Source: Minisyncoccus sp041663305
GTDB taxonomy: Bacteria; Patescibacteriota; Minisyncoccia; Minisyncoccales; Minisyncoccaceae
Length of the DNA: 15,011 bases
Direction: 5' to 3'
Assembly (NCBI GenBank): GCA_041663305.1
Contig: JBAYMT010000013.1
Location: forward strand, 1 to 15,011
In this document: in pieces, positions 1 to 6,017 of the stretch
How the letters are laid out: every line of letters starts with the position of its first letter
Position numbering within the stretch: position 1 is the first letter of the stretch
Made by a program: the position numbers and the translations under genes
Notes under the pieces: generated by a model
Told to the model about the DNA's origin: nothing
Database searches by the model: none
Seen by the model: only the letters and a program-made list of their open reading frames with translations

Positions 1-2
1 AC

Positions 3-686
3 GAGGAAGGAAGATTCTCGGAAGCCCTAGAGAAGATATCCGAAAGGTATCCTGACAAGGACGAATCCGCGGATATCCGAATGGTGAGGGCTTGGTGCCT
101 TTACCGAAGGAAGGAATATGAGGAAGCAAAGAAGCAAGCCTTGCAGGCAGGAGGCATTGAGGCTTATGAGCTTCTCGCACAGATTGCGGCGTATGTTGAC
201 AAAGACGACGTAACTCTTACGAAACTCCATCAAAAGTACCCCGACAATGCCAGTGTCTGCAACGGATTGGCGATAAGATCAAGGGATCCTGATAGCGAGC
301 TGTCCGTGAGACTAATAACCGAGGCGGTTATGCGAATGATGAATAGAAGGGACATTGCGGCCATCCATTTCATCAACAATGCCGCCAGAACTCTCCTCGC
401 GAAGGGCAATGGAAGTACGGACGTAATCATGGCCATCGGACTTTGGCAAACCGCCTTGCTGAAGTATGGTTTTGAAAATTTCCATCACCGGGCAGCTGTA
501 TGCTTTTGGGTGTCCAACGCATACGAAAAGCTTGGAGAAATGGCACTGGCAATGAAATTTGCCATGGAGTCTCTAGTTCTTTGGGATGAGCAATTGAACC
601 GCGAACCGGATAATTCGGGCTTCGTGAAAAGTCGCTCGGGAGCAAGTGATAGAGTTGAAAGTTTAAGAGCTCTATCAAAAAAATAA
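3..686 (+). CDS. TPR-like helical repeat protein, 3' end (5' truncated by window edge)
   Basis: The reading frame is open to the left edge, so the true start is outside the window; the first internal ATG is at 81, but in-frame codons from position 3 upward continue the same helical pattern. The 227 visible residues form alternating amphipathic helices with TPR-type features: a small-Y/W-small spacing such as RAWCLYRRKEYEEAKKQA, and later VSNAYEKLGEMALAMKFAMES. No signal peptide or catalytic motif is visible. TPR proteins usually serve as protein-binding scaffolds, but the partner is unknown here. Base composition looks clearly richer in G+C than the downstream genes, which may point to a different origin. 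A weak hairpin plus T-run follows the stop at 690-714. The fold is fairly secure; any specific function is not. Confidence 0.75.
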   Translation, partial: EEGRFSEALEKISERYPDKDESADIRMVRAWCLYRRKEYEEAKKQALQAGGIEAYELLAQIAAYVDKDDVTLTKLHQKYPDNASVCNGLAIRSRDPDSELSVRLITEAVMRMMNRRDIAAIHFINNAARTLLAKGNGSTDVIMAIGLWQTALLKYGFENFHHRAAVCFWVSNAYEKLGEMALAMKFAMESLVLWDEQLNREPDNSGFVKSRSGASDRVESLRALSKK

Positions 687-689
687 TAT

Positions 690-714
690 CAATCTTTTTT
701 AAGGTTGGTTTTTT
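690..714 (+). terminator. Weak rho-independent terminator after the TPR-like gene
   Basis: A 5-bp stem (CAATC at 690-694 with GGTTG at 703-707, one G-T pair) is followed by a run of T at 709-714, immediately after the stop codon. The stem is short, so efficiency is uncertain. Confidence 0.35.
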
Positions 715-754
715 AATACATAAAAATATTTGTAAAAAATGTCGTTCCCGTAAC

Positions 755-908
755 TATGAATTACGAGATACAAATTCTGCGAGCGCCTCTGTCATTGCGA
801 GCGTAGCGAAGCAATCTAATAGTATGGTTATAGATTGCTTCGTCATTTCATTCCTCGCAATGACAAAAGAATTTCGCAATAACAGGGATTGGAATTTCGT
901 AATTCATA
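755..908. repeat. Outer 12-bp inverted repeat enclosing palindromic repeat copy 1
   Basis: TATGAATTACGA at 755-766 is the exact reverse complement of TCGTAATTCATA at 897-908. The pair brackets the inner palindromic element at 791-864, giving a nested palindrome of about 154 bp. No ORF of interest lies inside. It may be one composite inverted-repeat element or two elements inserted one in another. Confidence 0.6.
791..864. repeat. Palindromic interspersed repeat, copy 1 (74 bp)
   Basis: The ends are perfect 11-bp inverted repeats (GTCATTGCGAG at 791-801, CTCGCAATGAC at 854-864). Inner arms also pair (GAAGCAATCTA with TAGATTGCTTC). A longer version sits at 1257-1362, and the right half recurs at 2174-2207 and 2445-2477. 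REP/MITE-like elements with very similar ends are, from memory, widespread in bacterial intergenic DNA. No transposase is present, so it would be non-autonomous if mobile. Confidence 0.75.
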
Positions 909-940
909 TTCATGTGAAAGCAGACTGATTAAGGGAGGCT

Positions 941-969
941 TTGAGTTTTTTGAAATTTTCTGATAGAAT
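941..969 (+). promoter_or_regulatory. Sigma70-type promoter with extended -10 driving the structured RNA
   Basis: A -35 box TTGAGT (941-946), a spacer of exactly 17 bp, and a -10 box TAGAAT (964-969) preceded by TG at 961-962 form a near-ideal housekeeping promoter. The start of transcription would be near 976. No ORF with a plausible start follows within 400 bp, so its product is the structured RNA at 976-1190. Confidence 0.7.
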
Positions 970-975
970 ACAACT

Positions 976-1190
976 ACAATTTAATTTACTGGTCGGAAGG
1001 CCAGCGACCTAACCCTTTTGGTTTTTCTAGAAGGTATGGTTGGGACCCCAACGAAGATACTGAACCCCACGTTCAGCAACTCTTCGTTGGGTCATATTCG
1101 GGAAACCGGGTATGGGGCCGCAAGGCTCAGCTGGCGTGGGGTTTTGTGTATTTGTGTCTCTCTGTCGCCAGCTGTAAACAGCTGTTTTTA
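976..1190 (+). ncRNA. Structured non-coding RNA or long attenuator of unrecognised family
   Basis: The segment lies between a strong promoter and a terminator and folds densely by hand. Hairpin 1 is CTGGTC/GGCCAG (989-994, 999-1004) with a GGAA tetraloop. Helix 2 is a perfect 10-bp stem (1047-1056 with 1082-1091) enclosing a 6-bp hairpin (1060-1065, 1071-1076). Hairpin 3 has 9 bp (1093-1101, 1106-1114) with a GAAA loop. Hairpin 4 has 5 bp (1115-1119, 1124-1128) with a GCAA loop. The loop of the inner hairpin, CCCAC at 1066-1070, is complementary to GTGGG at 1136-1140; the wider segments 1063-1071 and 1135-1143 match over 9 bp, so a pseudoknot is possible. I checked by eye for hallmarks of RNase P RNA, tmRNA, 6S RNA, SRP RNA, T-box and common riboswitches and found none. 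It could act in trans or be a cis-attenuator. Confidence 0.6.
1166..1190 (+). terminator. Rho-independent terminator of the structured RNA
   Basis: CAGCTG (1169-1174), a TAAA loop, CAGCTG (1179-1184), then TTTTTA. The 5' arm, extended to 1166, is also complementary over 9 bp to 1128-1136, so an alternative hairpin could prevent terminator formation. Confidence 0.7.
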
Positions 1191-1256
1191 TTTATTAATT
1201 TTTGCAAACATAATAAAAAGGATTAACAACTGTGAATTGCTAAATTCTAACATTTA

Positions 1257-1362
1257 TCATTGCGAGCGTAGCGAAGCAATCTAATAGTATGGTTTTAGAT
1301 TGCTTCCTTCTTCGCTCTCCGAGCTACGAAGGACAAAGTCGTCATTTCATTCCTCGCAATGA
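1257..1362. repeat. Palindromic interspersed repeat, copy 2, with 34-bp internal insertion
   Basis: It has the same ends and inner arms as the copy at 791-864 (TCATTGCGAG at 1257-1266, CTCGCAATGA at 1353-1362), with one base change in the centre. A 34-bp segment after the shared TAGATTGCTT carries its own small inverted repeat (CCTTC ... GAAGG). The right end lies only 28 bp before the preferred start of the DUF4145-like gene. Confidence 0.75.
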
Positions 1363-1390
1363 CAATACTAATTCACAGTTAAACAAACTT

Positions 1391-2053
1391 ATGGCCAAGA
1401 CGCAAACAGAAACAATGTTTCAAACTGCCATAAAGGATCTAGTAGATATTTGTCCGCATTGCGAATCCAGAGCACATTTTCAACTGCTATTCTCTGATAG
1501 CTATCAAGACAATAATGAAAGCATTATTCATTATGCTGTTTTTAGATGCGTGCCATGTAAGAAGTTAATCCTTAAAACCTTTAAGTTCTGTAGAAATGAA
1601 TTCAATAAAAACAATCTCTCAGCAGTAGGTTGGCAAGACAAGTTTCCAAAAGAGAAAACATATACCAGCAAGTTTGAAGGAATCGTTCCTCTTAACGCTC
1701 TAGAAGACTTTAAAGAAGGAATCATCTGTTTACACAACAATTGCCCAAGGGCTGCAGTTGCAATGTTTAGAAGATCACTCCAATCTGCTTTAATAGATAA
1801 AGGACAAAGCAGAAAACTAGATTTAATAGAACAAATCAAGAATGCATCATTTCTTACGAAAGACATTAAGGAATGGGCATATAGTATACGAATCTTTGGC
1901 AACTGGGGAGCACACCCCCAATGTGATAATCTAAAAGATGTAGATGAGAAAATAGCGCTTGAAACCAAACTGTTCTTAGAAGAATTCTTTAACTATGTTT
2001 ATGTAATGCCTATTCGTGTCACTAATGCCCGTAGAAACAACACTTTTGAATGA
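1391..2053 (+). CDS. DUF4145-like protein with N-terminal zinc-ribbon motif
   Basis: The product has 220 residues from ATG 1391. The frame runs upstream to 1289, but that extension is translated repeat DNA, so I reject it; ATG 1415 is an alternative. Near the N-terminus two Cys pairs (CPHC, then CVPC about 34 residues later) look like a zinc ribbon. The C-terminal half carries the DUF4145-type pattern: a Cys/Ala-rich helix with RRSLQSALIDKG, then helices ending in IRIFGNWGAHP. The family is known both as standalone proteins and attached to restriction or nuclease proteins; its biochemical role is not established. No nuclease motif is visible here. There is no strong Shine-Dalgarno site, and the gene stands alone between repeats, which suggests an accessory gene. 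The family call is from motif memory; the function is unknown. Confidence 0.7.
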   Translation: MAKTQTETMFQTAIKDLVDICPHCESRAHFQLLFSDSYQDNNESIIHYAVFRCVPCKKLILKTFKFCRNEFNKNNLSAVGWQDKFPKEKTYTSKFEGIVPLNALEDFKEGIICLHNNCPRAAVAMFRRSLQSALIDKGQSRKLDLIEQIKNASFLTKDIKEWAYSIRIFGNWGAHPQCDNLKDVDEKIALETKLFLEEFFNYVYVMPIRVTNARRNNTFE

Positions 2054-2209
2054 AGTAACTAGTAATTAGTAACTAGGGCTTTGTTGCTTTCTTTTGAGAA
2101 AGCTTGAAGGCATCTTTATAGATTCCCGACTAGGTTTACCTACAGTAAACAATCGGGAATGACAAGTGGGAATAGATTGCTTCGTCCGATTACGGACTCG
2201 CAATGACAA
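2054..2209. repeat. Composite hairpin repeat, unit A
   Basis: Modules in order: three 7-bp repeats of the AGTAAYT type (2054-2074); a conserved stretch at 2075-2115 containing the 7-bp hairpin GCTTTCT-TTTG-AGAAAGC (2086-2103); a double hairpin with outer arms ATTCCCGA/TCGGGAAT (2122-2129, 2153-2160) and inner arms GTTTAC/GTAAAC; and the right half of the palindromic repeat (2174-2207) with a GTCCG-ATTA-CGGAC hairpin. It is nearly identical in layout to unit C (2316-2479). No coding potential is credible. Confidence 0.8.
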
Positions 2210-2239
2210 AGGTGTAGAAGCGGGAATGACAAATAATTT

Positions 2240-2311
2240 AATAATTAGTAATTCGTTATTAGTAATTGGTGCTTTGTGGCTTTCTTTTGAGAAAGCTTGA
2301 AGGCATCTTGA
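2240..2311. repeat. Composite hairpin repeat, unit B (truncated)
   Basis: It carries four 7-bp repeats (AATAATT, AGTAATT, CGTTATT, AGTAATT) and the conserved stretch with the GCTTTCT hairpin, then stops abruptly where units A and C continue into the ATTCCCGA hairpin. A fragment GCGGGAATGACAAA at 2220-2233, just before it, resembles the end of that missing hairpin, suggesting deletion or recombination between copies. Confidence 0.75.
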
Positions 2312-2315
2312 ACAC

Positions 2316-2479
2316 AATAACTAGTAATTTGTAATTAGTAATTAGGGCTTTGTGGCTTTCTTTTGAGAAAGCTTGAAGGCATCTTTATAGATTCCCGACT
2401 AGGCTTATTTTCAATAAGCAATCGGGAATGACACAGGCGGCGAAGATTGCTTCGTCCGATTACGGACTCGCAATGACAA
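2316..2479. repeat. Composite hairpin repeat, unit C
   Basis: The module order matches unit A: four 7-bp repeats (2316-2343), conserved stretch (2344-2385), outer arms ATTCCCGA/TCGGGAAT (2391-2398, 2422-2429) and the right half of the palindromic repeat (2445-2477). The inner hairpin is GCTTAT/ATAAGC (2403-2408, 2414-2419) instead of GTTTAC/GTAAAC, so two base pairs changed with pairing kept. It ends 75 bp before alaS. Confidence 0.8.
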
Positions 2480-2514
2480 GGGCGAGCGAGCATGTTTTAA
2501 TTAGTTTCAAAATC

Positions 2515-2523
2515 TGATATAAT
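2515..2523 (+). promoter_or_regulatory. Extended -10 promoter for alaS
   Basis: TG-A-TATAAT (2515-2523) is a consensus extended -10. The -35 region around 2495-2500 is weak, as is common with extended -10 promoters. Transcription would begin near 2530, leaving a leader of about 25 nt before ATG 2555. That leaves no room for a T-box or other riboswitch. Confidence 0.65.
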
Positions 2524-2554
2524 ACCTATAGATAAAAATTAAACAAACTCGGAA

Positions 2555-4357
2555 ATGACATCACAGGAACTAAGAGATAAGTTTCTCACTTTTTTCAAAG
2601 AAAGAAATCACAAGATAATCCCGTCTTCATCGCTACTGCCAACCGATCCAAGTGTACTTCTAACTACCGCAGGGATGCAGCAGTTTTCATTGTATTTATC
2701 GGGCAAAAAAGACCCCCTGCAGGACTTTAAAAGCAGGCACTTAGCTTCTTGTCAGAAATGCTTCAGAACGGGCGATATAGAAGAGATTGGCGATGATACG
2801 CACCATACATTTTTTGAAATGCTTGGGAATTGGTCTATCGGGCAAGACGAAAACGGATATTTTAAAGAAGGTGCCATTAAATTTGCTATGGAATTCTTGG
2901 TAAATGAGCTGGGCTTAGACAAAAGCAGATTTTATGTCACCGTTTTTAAAGGCGAAAACAGCATTGAAAAAGACGAAGAAGCTATTAAGATTTGGCTTGA
3001 ACAGGGAATTGCTAGAGATAGAATTATAGAATGCAGTACCAAAGACAATTTTTGGGGGCCAGTTGGTAGTATTGGGCCATGCGGACCATGCTCGGAAATC
3101 CATTACGACAGGGGTGAACACCTCGGTTGTGGCAGACCGGATTGCGGACCAAACTGCGATTATTGCAAAAGAGTGGTTGAGATTTGGAACTTGGTATTCA
3201 TGCAGTATAATCGCAACGAAAAGGGCGAATACGAGCTGCTAAGTCAAACCAACATTGATACTGGAATAGGATTTGAAAGGCTTTTGTCGGTGCTAAACGA
3301 AACAGGTTCGGCCTACGAAACAGATATTTTCAAAGATATTATTGAGACAATAGAACAAGTATCGGGAAAAAAATACGAAGAGAATAAGCAAGCCTTCAGA
3401 ATTATTGCCGACCACACCAGAAGCGCAATATTCTTAGCGGGAGATGGCATTGAGCCCTCAAATGTGGGGCAAGGATATATTCTCCGAAGAATTCTTAGGC
3501 GTTGCGTTAGATATACAAAATCGCTTGGAATTGAAAGAGATTTGCCGCTGGGTGATTATGTGTTTGAAAAATACGCTTCGGTTTATCCAGAATTAGTAGG
3601 GAGCAAAGAAAGGATTTACAGCGTAATTAGAACCGAAGAAGAAAAATTTGAAAAGACAATCAAAATTGGATTAGCAATCCTAGAAAAGAAATTAGCAGAA
3701 AATACAGACAAGCTGATCAGCGGAGAAGACGCTTTCGATTTATATCAAAGTTATGGCTTTCCATTTGAACTAACCGAAGAAATAGCCAGAGAAAAGGGAT
3801 TTAAAATAGACAAAGTAAGCTTTTTGGAGGCTTTAAAAAAACACCAAGGCCTATCAAGAGCTGGAGCCGAAAAGAAATTTGGCGGAGTTGGCAAGGACGC
3901 TGGAGAAGAAGGAGCAAAATTGCACACAGCAACTCACTTATTGCATGCAGCGCTAAGAAAAATATTAGGCGAACATGTTCAACAAATGGGATCGGATATC
4001 AATGTTGAAAGATTAAGATTTGATTTTTCGCACACGGCAAAAGTGACACCGGAGGAATTGGGAAAAGTTGAAAACTTGATAAATGAGAAAATAAAGGAAA
4101 ACCTAAAGGTTAAAAAAGAAGAAATGAGCCTTGAAGAGGCCTTGAGTGGTGGAGCATTAGCTTTTTTCAAGGAAAAATATCCCGAAAAGGTAAAGGTATG
4201 GACGATATATGACCCACAGACAGGTGAATATTTTTCAAAAGAAATTTGTGCCGGTCCGCACGTAAATAGCCTTAGTGAACTTGGAACATTCAAGATAGTC
4301 AAAGAAGAAAGTTCAAGCGCAGGCATCAGGAGAATAAAAGCAATTTTAATAAAGTAA
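2555..4357 (+). CDS. alaS: Alanyl-tRNA synthetase, short form lacking the C-terminal domain
   Basis: This cytosolic class II enzyme charges tRNA-Ala with alanine using ATP. The catalytic core shows TTAGMQQF, HHTFFEMLGNWSIG and motif 3 DTGIGFER (residues 235-242). A Cys cluster (C192, C197, C201, C204) just before EIWNLVFMQYNR could bind zinc; similar Cys-rich inserts are known to me from clostridial AlaRS. The editing domain is present, with zinc ligands HTATH (457-461) and CAGPH (565-569), so it should be able to clear mischarged Ser/Gly. At 600 residues it ends right after the editing domain, whereas the E. coli enzyme has about 876; the C-Ala/DHHA1 region is missing. The stop is clean and the next gene starts 5 bp later, so this is not an obvious frameshift. 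Confidence 0.97.
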   Translation: MTSQELRDKFLTFFKERNHKIIPSSSLLPTDPSVLLTTAGMQQFSLYLSGKKDPLQDFKSRHLASCQKCFRTGDIEEIGDDTHHTFFEMLGNWSIGQDENGYFKEGAIKFAMEFLVNELGLDKSRFYVTVFKGENSIEKDEEAIKIWLEQGIARDRIIECSTKDNFWGPVGSIGPCGPCSEIHYDRGEHLGCGRPDCGPNCDYCKRVVEIWNLVFMQYNRNEKGEYELLSQTNIDTGIGFERLLSVLNETGSAYETDIFKDIIETIEQVSGKKYEENKQAFRIIADHTRSAIFLAGDGIEPSNVGQGYILRRILRRCVRYTKSLGIERDLPLGDYVFEKYASVYPELVGSKERIYSVIRTEEEKFEKTIKIGLAILEKKLAENTDKLISGEDAFDLYQSYGFPFELTEEIAREKGFKIDKVSFLEALKKHQGLSRAGAEKKFGGVGKDAGEEGAKLHTATHLLHAALRKILGEHVQQMGSDINVERLRFDFSHTAKVTPEELGKVENLINEKIKENLKVKKEEMSLEEALSGGALAFFKEKYPEKVKVWTIYDPQTGEYFSKEICAGPHVNSLSELGTFKIVKEESSSAGIRRIKAILIK

Positions 4358-4362
4358 AAAAT

Positions 4363-5649
4363 ATGCGAAAACAAATTTACGATATTATTCCGCCAAATAA
4401 AATCAGACAACAGGAACAAGCCAGGGAAGTTAGAGAAGAATTAGAAGTCCAAATAAGAGAAGAAATACCAATTCAAAAAATGGAAAGTAGAAAAAAGAAA
4501 AAAGGAGGATTAAAAGGAATTATATTTGCAGTTTTGGTGCTCGTAATAGTTTCCATTCTTGGTTTTTATTTTTTAACTGATACCAAAGCCGAAGTAAAGA
4601 TCTACCCAAGAATACAGCAGATAAGCGGAGAAAAAGCAGTTGTTGTTGCCGTAGTAGACGATTATAATCTTCGAGAAGGCGACACAAGGATAGTTTTGAA
4701 TGGAAAAGAGTTTAATGACGAACAGGCATATACATCAACCATAAAATCAACTGGCAGCGCTGGCGGCGGAGGCATGGCCAAGGGAAAAATAAAAGTATAC
4801 AACAGATTCAGTCCAGCAACCCCGCTAACTCTTAAAACCGGAACGCATTTCTTATCGGACAAAGGAGAAAAATCGTATCATTCGCTTTCGGCCATAAATA
4901 TCCCAGCAGCCACTAATAGTGGGCCAGGTATGGTTGAGATAGAAATTGAAGCCGATGAGCCAGGAAGCGAATACAACATTGATTCGGCCAAATTTTCGGT
5001 ACCCAAACTAAATGGAACCGAATACTATTCTACGACCTGGGCCGAAACTTCAACAGCGATTAGCGGAGGGGTAAAGAGCGATTCTCTTGCTGTTTCTCAA
5101 AATGACGTAAATACCGCAAAAGATAGATTTAAGGAACAGCAATTATCAAGTATAATCACAAGCCTATCAAAAAACGTCCCCGATGATTACGTTATTATTG
5201 AGGGAGCCACCATTCAAGACGTTTCAGACTTTAAAGTAAAGGCAAAGACAGGAGACAAGGTTGATTCTTTTGAAGTTACCGGCAAAATAAAAACAAAAAT
5301 CCTAGCAGTAAAAAGGGCAGATTTAGAAAACCTGATGGGAATAATTGGCAATCTCGAAGAGGGGAAAGCTCCAACTTTCCAAAACTCTAAAATCACCGCA
5401 ACGGGGGTTATTGAAAAAAACAATGCTTTTGAGATGAATCTTTCGATAATTTCTGACATGTTCGTATCCACAAACAATGATTTGTTGGTCGAAAAAATCA
5501 CAGGAAAGACCAAAGACGAAGCAATAGAATTGATCAAAAACGACCCAGCAATCGAAAAAGTTGAAATAAATCTAGATCCCGCGTGGAAAGGCAATATATC
5601 GAATAATAAGAACAATATAATAATTAAAATAGAAACATCGGCAAAATAA
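4363..5649 (+). CDS. Membrane-anchored Baseplate-J-like protein
   Basis: The product has 428 residues. A charged cytoplasmic N-terminus with coiled-coil tendency (about 1-50, ending KKKKGG) is followed by a single transmembrane helix (about 52-72) and a large extracytoplasmic part. Residues about 140-240 show a pattern I associate with the Baseplate_J family: GKIKVYNRFS, then LKTGTHFLSDKG, SAINIPA, and a VEIEIEADEPGSEYNI stretch. The remainder is mixed alpha/beta with no catalytic motif. Phage baseplate J proteins build tail wedges, but membrane-anchored relatives occur widely in CPR genomes, as I recall, without known function. The gene begins 5 bp after alaS and is almost certainly co-transcribed. 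A role in envelope structure is inference only. Confidence 0.7.
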   Translation: MRKQIYDIIPPNKIRQQEQAREVREELEVQIREEIPIQKMESRKKKKGGLKGIIFAVLVLVIVSILGFYFLTDTKAEVKIYPRIQQISGEKAVVVAVVDDYNLREGDTRIVLNGKEFNDEQAYTSTIKSTGSAGGGGMAKGKIKVYNRFSPATPLTLKTGTHFLSDKGEKSYHSLSAINIPAATNSGPGMVEIEIEADEPGSEYNIDSAKFSVPKLNGTEYYSTTWAETSTAISGGVKSDSLAVSQNDVNTAKDRFKEQQLSSIITSLSKNVPDDYVIIEGATIQDVSDFKVKAKTGDKVDSFEVTGKIKTKILAVKRADLENLMGIIGNLEEGKAPTFQNSKITATGVIEKNNAFEMNLSIISDMFVSTNNDLLVEKITGKTKDEAIELIKNDPAIEKVEINLDPAWKGNISNNKNNIIIKIETSAK

Positions 5650-5672
5650 TAGAAGTTCTATTATAAAAATTT
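5646..5672 (+). terminator. Possible weak terminator overlapping the stop codon
   Basis: A 7-bp AT-rich hairpin (ATAATAG at 5646-5652, CTATTAT at 5658-5664) is followed by AAAAATTTTT. Low GC makes it a weak candidate, but it sits correctly at the end of the alaS unit. Confidence 0.3.
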
Positions 5673-5738
5673 TTGGAAAACAGGAAATAAAAGCAAATCC
5701 TTGTGTTTTAAACATTGGGTGAATTACCCTTATATCCC

Positions 5739-5767
5739 TTGACCAAAATCAAAACTTTTGCTATTGT
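5739..5767 (+). promoter_or_regulatory. Sigma70-type promoter of the infA-rpsI ribosomal cluster
   Basis: TTGACC (5739-5744), a 17-bp spacer and TATTGT (5762-5767) lie just upstream of infA. Transcription would start near 5774, leaving a leader of only about 12 nt before ATG 5786. It is the only good promoter I see ahead of nine tightly spaced same-strand genes. Confidence 0.6.
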
Positions 5768-5785
5768 TGTAAATATCTTTTGAGA

Positions 5786-6007
5786 ATGGTTAAGCAAAAC
5801 GATAAAATACTTAGAGAAGGGGTAGTTGAAGAAAGCCTACCCAATGGTTTTTTTAGGGTCGCCATGGATGACGGCTCTGAAGTTCTGGCCCATTTGGCTG
5901 GGAAACTTCGTATTTTCAAAATAAAAATACTTCCCGGCGATAGAATTACAGTAGAATTTACTCCTTATGATAGTAGGAGAGGTAGGATAATTTTTAGAAA
6001 GAAATAA
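5786..6007 (+). CDS. infA: Translation initiation factor IF-1
   Basis: IF-1 is a single OB-fold protein that binds the ribosomal A site during initiation. The 73 residues match the usual length of about 72. Diagnostic segments are the start VKQNDKILREGVVEESLPNG, then FRVAMDDGSEVLAHLAGKLR, LPGDRITVEFTPYD and the basic end RRGRIIFRKK. An upstream in-frame TTG at 5780 would add two residues; ATG 5786 gives the family start. It is the first gene of the ribosomal cluster. In many bacteria secY, adk and map precede it; here alaS and a membrane protein gene do. Confidence 0.97.
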   Translation: MVKQNDKILREGVVEESLPNGFFRVAMDDGSEVLAHLAGKLRIFKIKILPGDRITVEFTPYDSRRGRIIFRKK

Positions 6008-6017
6008 TATAGTAACT

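Noticed and set aside
989..1015. Resemblance to SRP RNA (GGTC-GGAAGG-CAGC pattern)
   Set aside because: The hairpin is a perfect stem closed by GGAA without the asymmetric internal loop of SRP domain IV, and the rest of the fold is multi-helix rather than one long hairpin.
1018..1284. 88-codon plus-strand ORF
   Set aside because: It lies across the structured RNA, its terminator and repeat copy 2; its C-terminus is translated repeat DNA and the start has no ribosome binding site.
1289..1390. Longer start for the DUF4145-like gene
   Set aside because: The additional 34 residues are encoded by the palindromic repeat and its flank, so they reflect read-through of repeat DNA.
2066..2317. 83-codon minus-strand ORF
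   Set aside because: It is composed of composite repeat units A and B read in reverse and has no protein-like conservation pattern.
755..2479. CRISPR array
   Set aside because: The repeats are long, palindromic, irregularly spaced and few, with no uniform spacers and no cas genes.
2480..2554. T-box or riboswitch upstream of alaS
   Set aside because: The promoter leaves a leader of only about 25 nt and no T-box sequence is present.
4363..5649. Prophage interpretation of the Baseplate-J-like gene
   Set aside because: It has a transmembrane anchor, sits inside a housekeeping unit, and no other phage gene is present.
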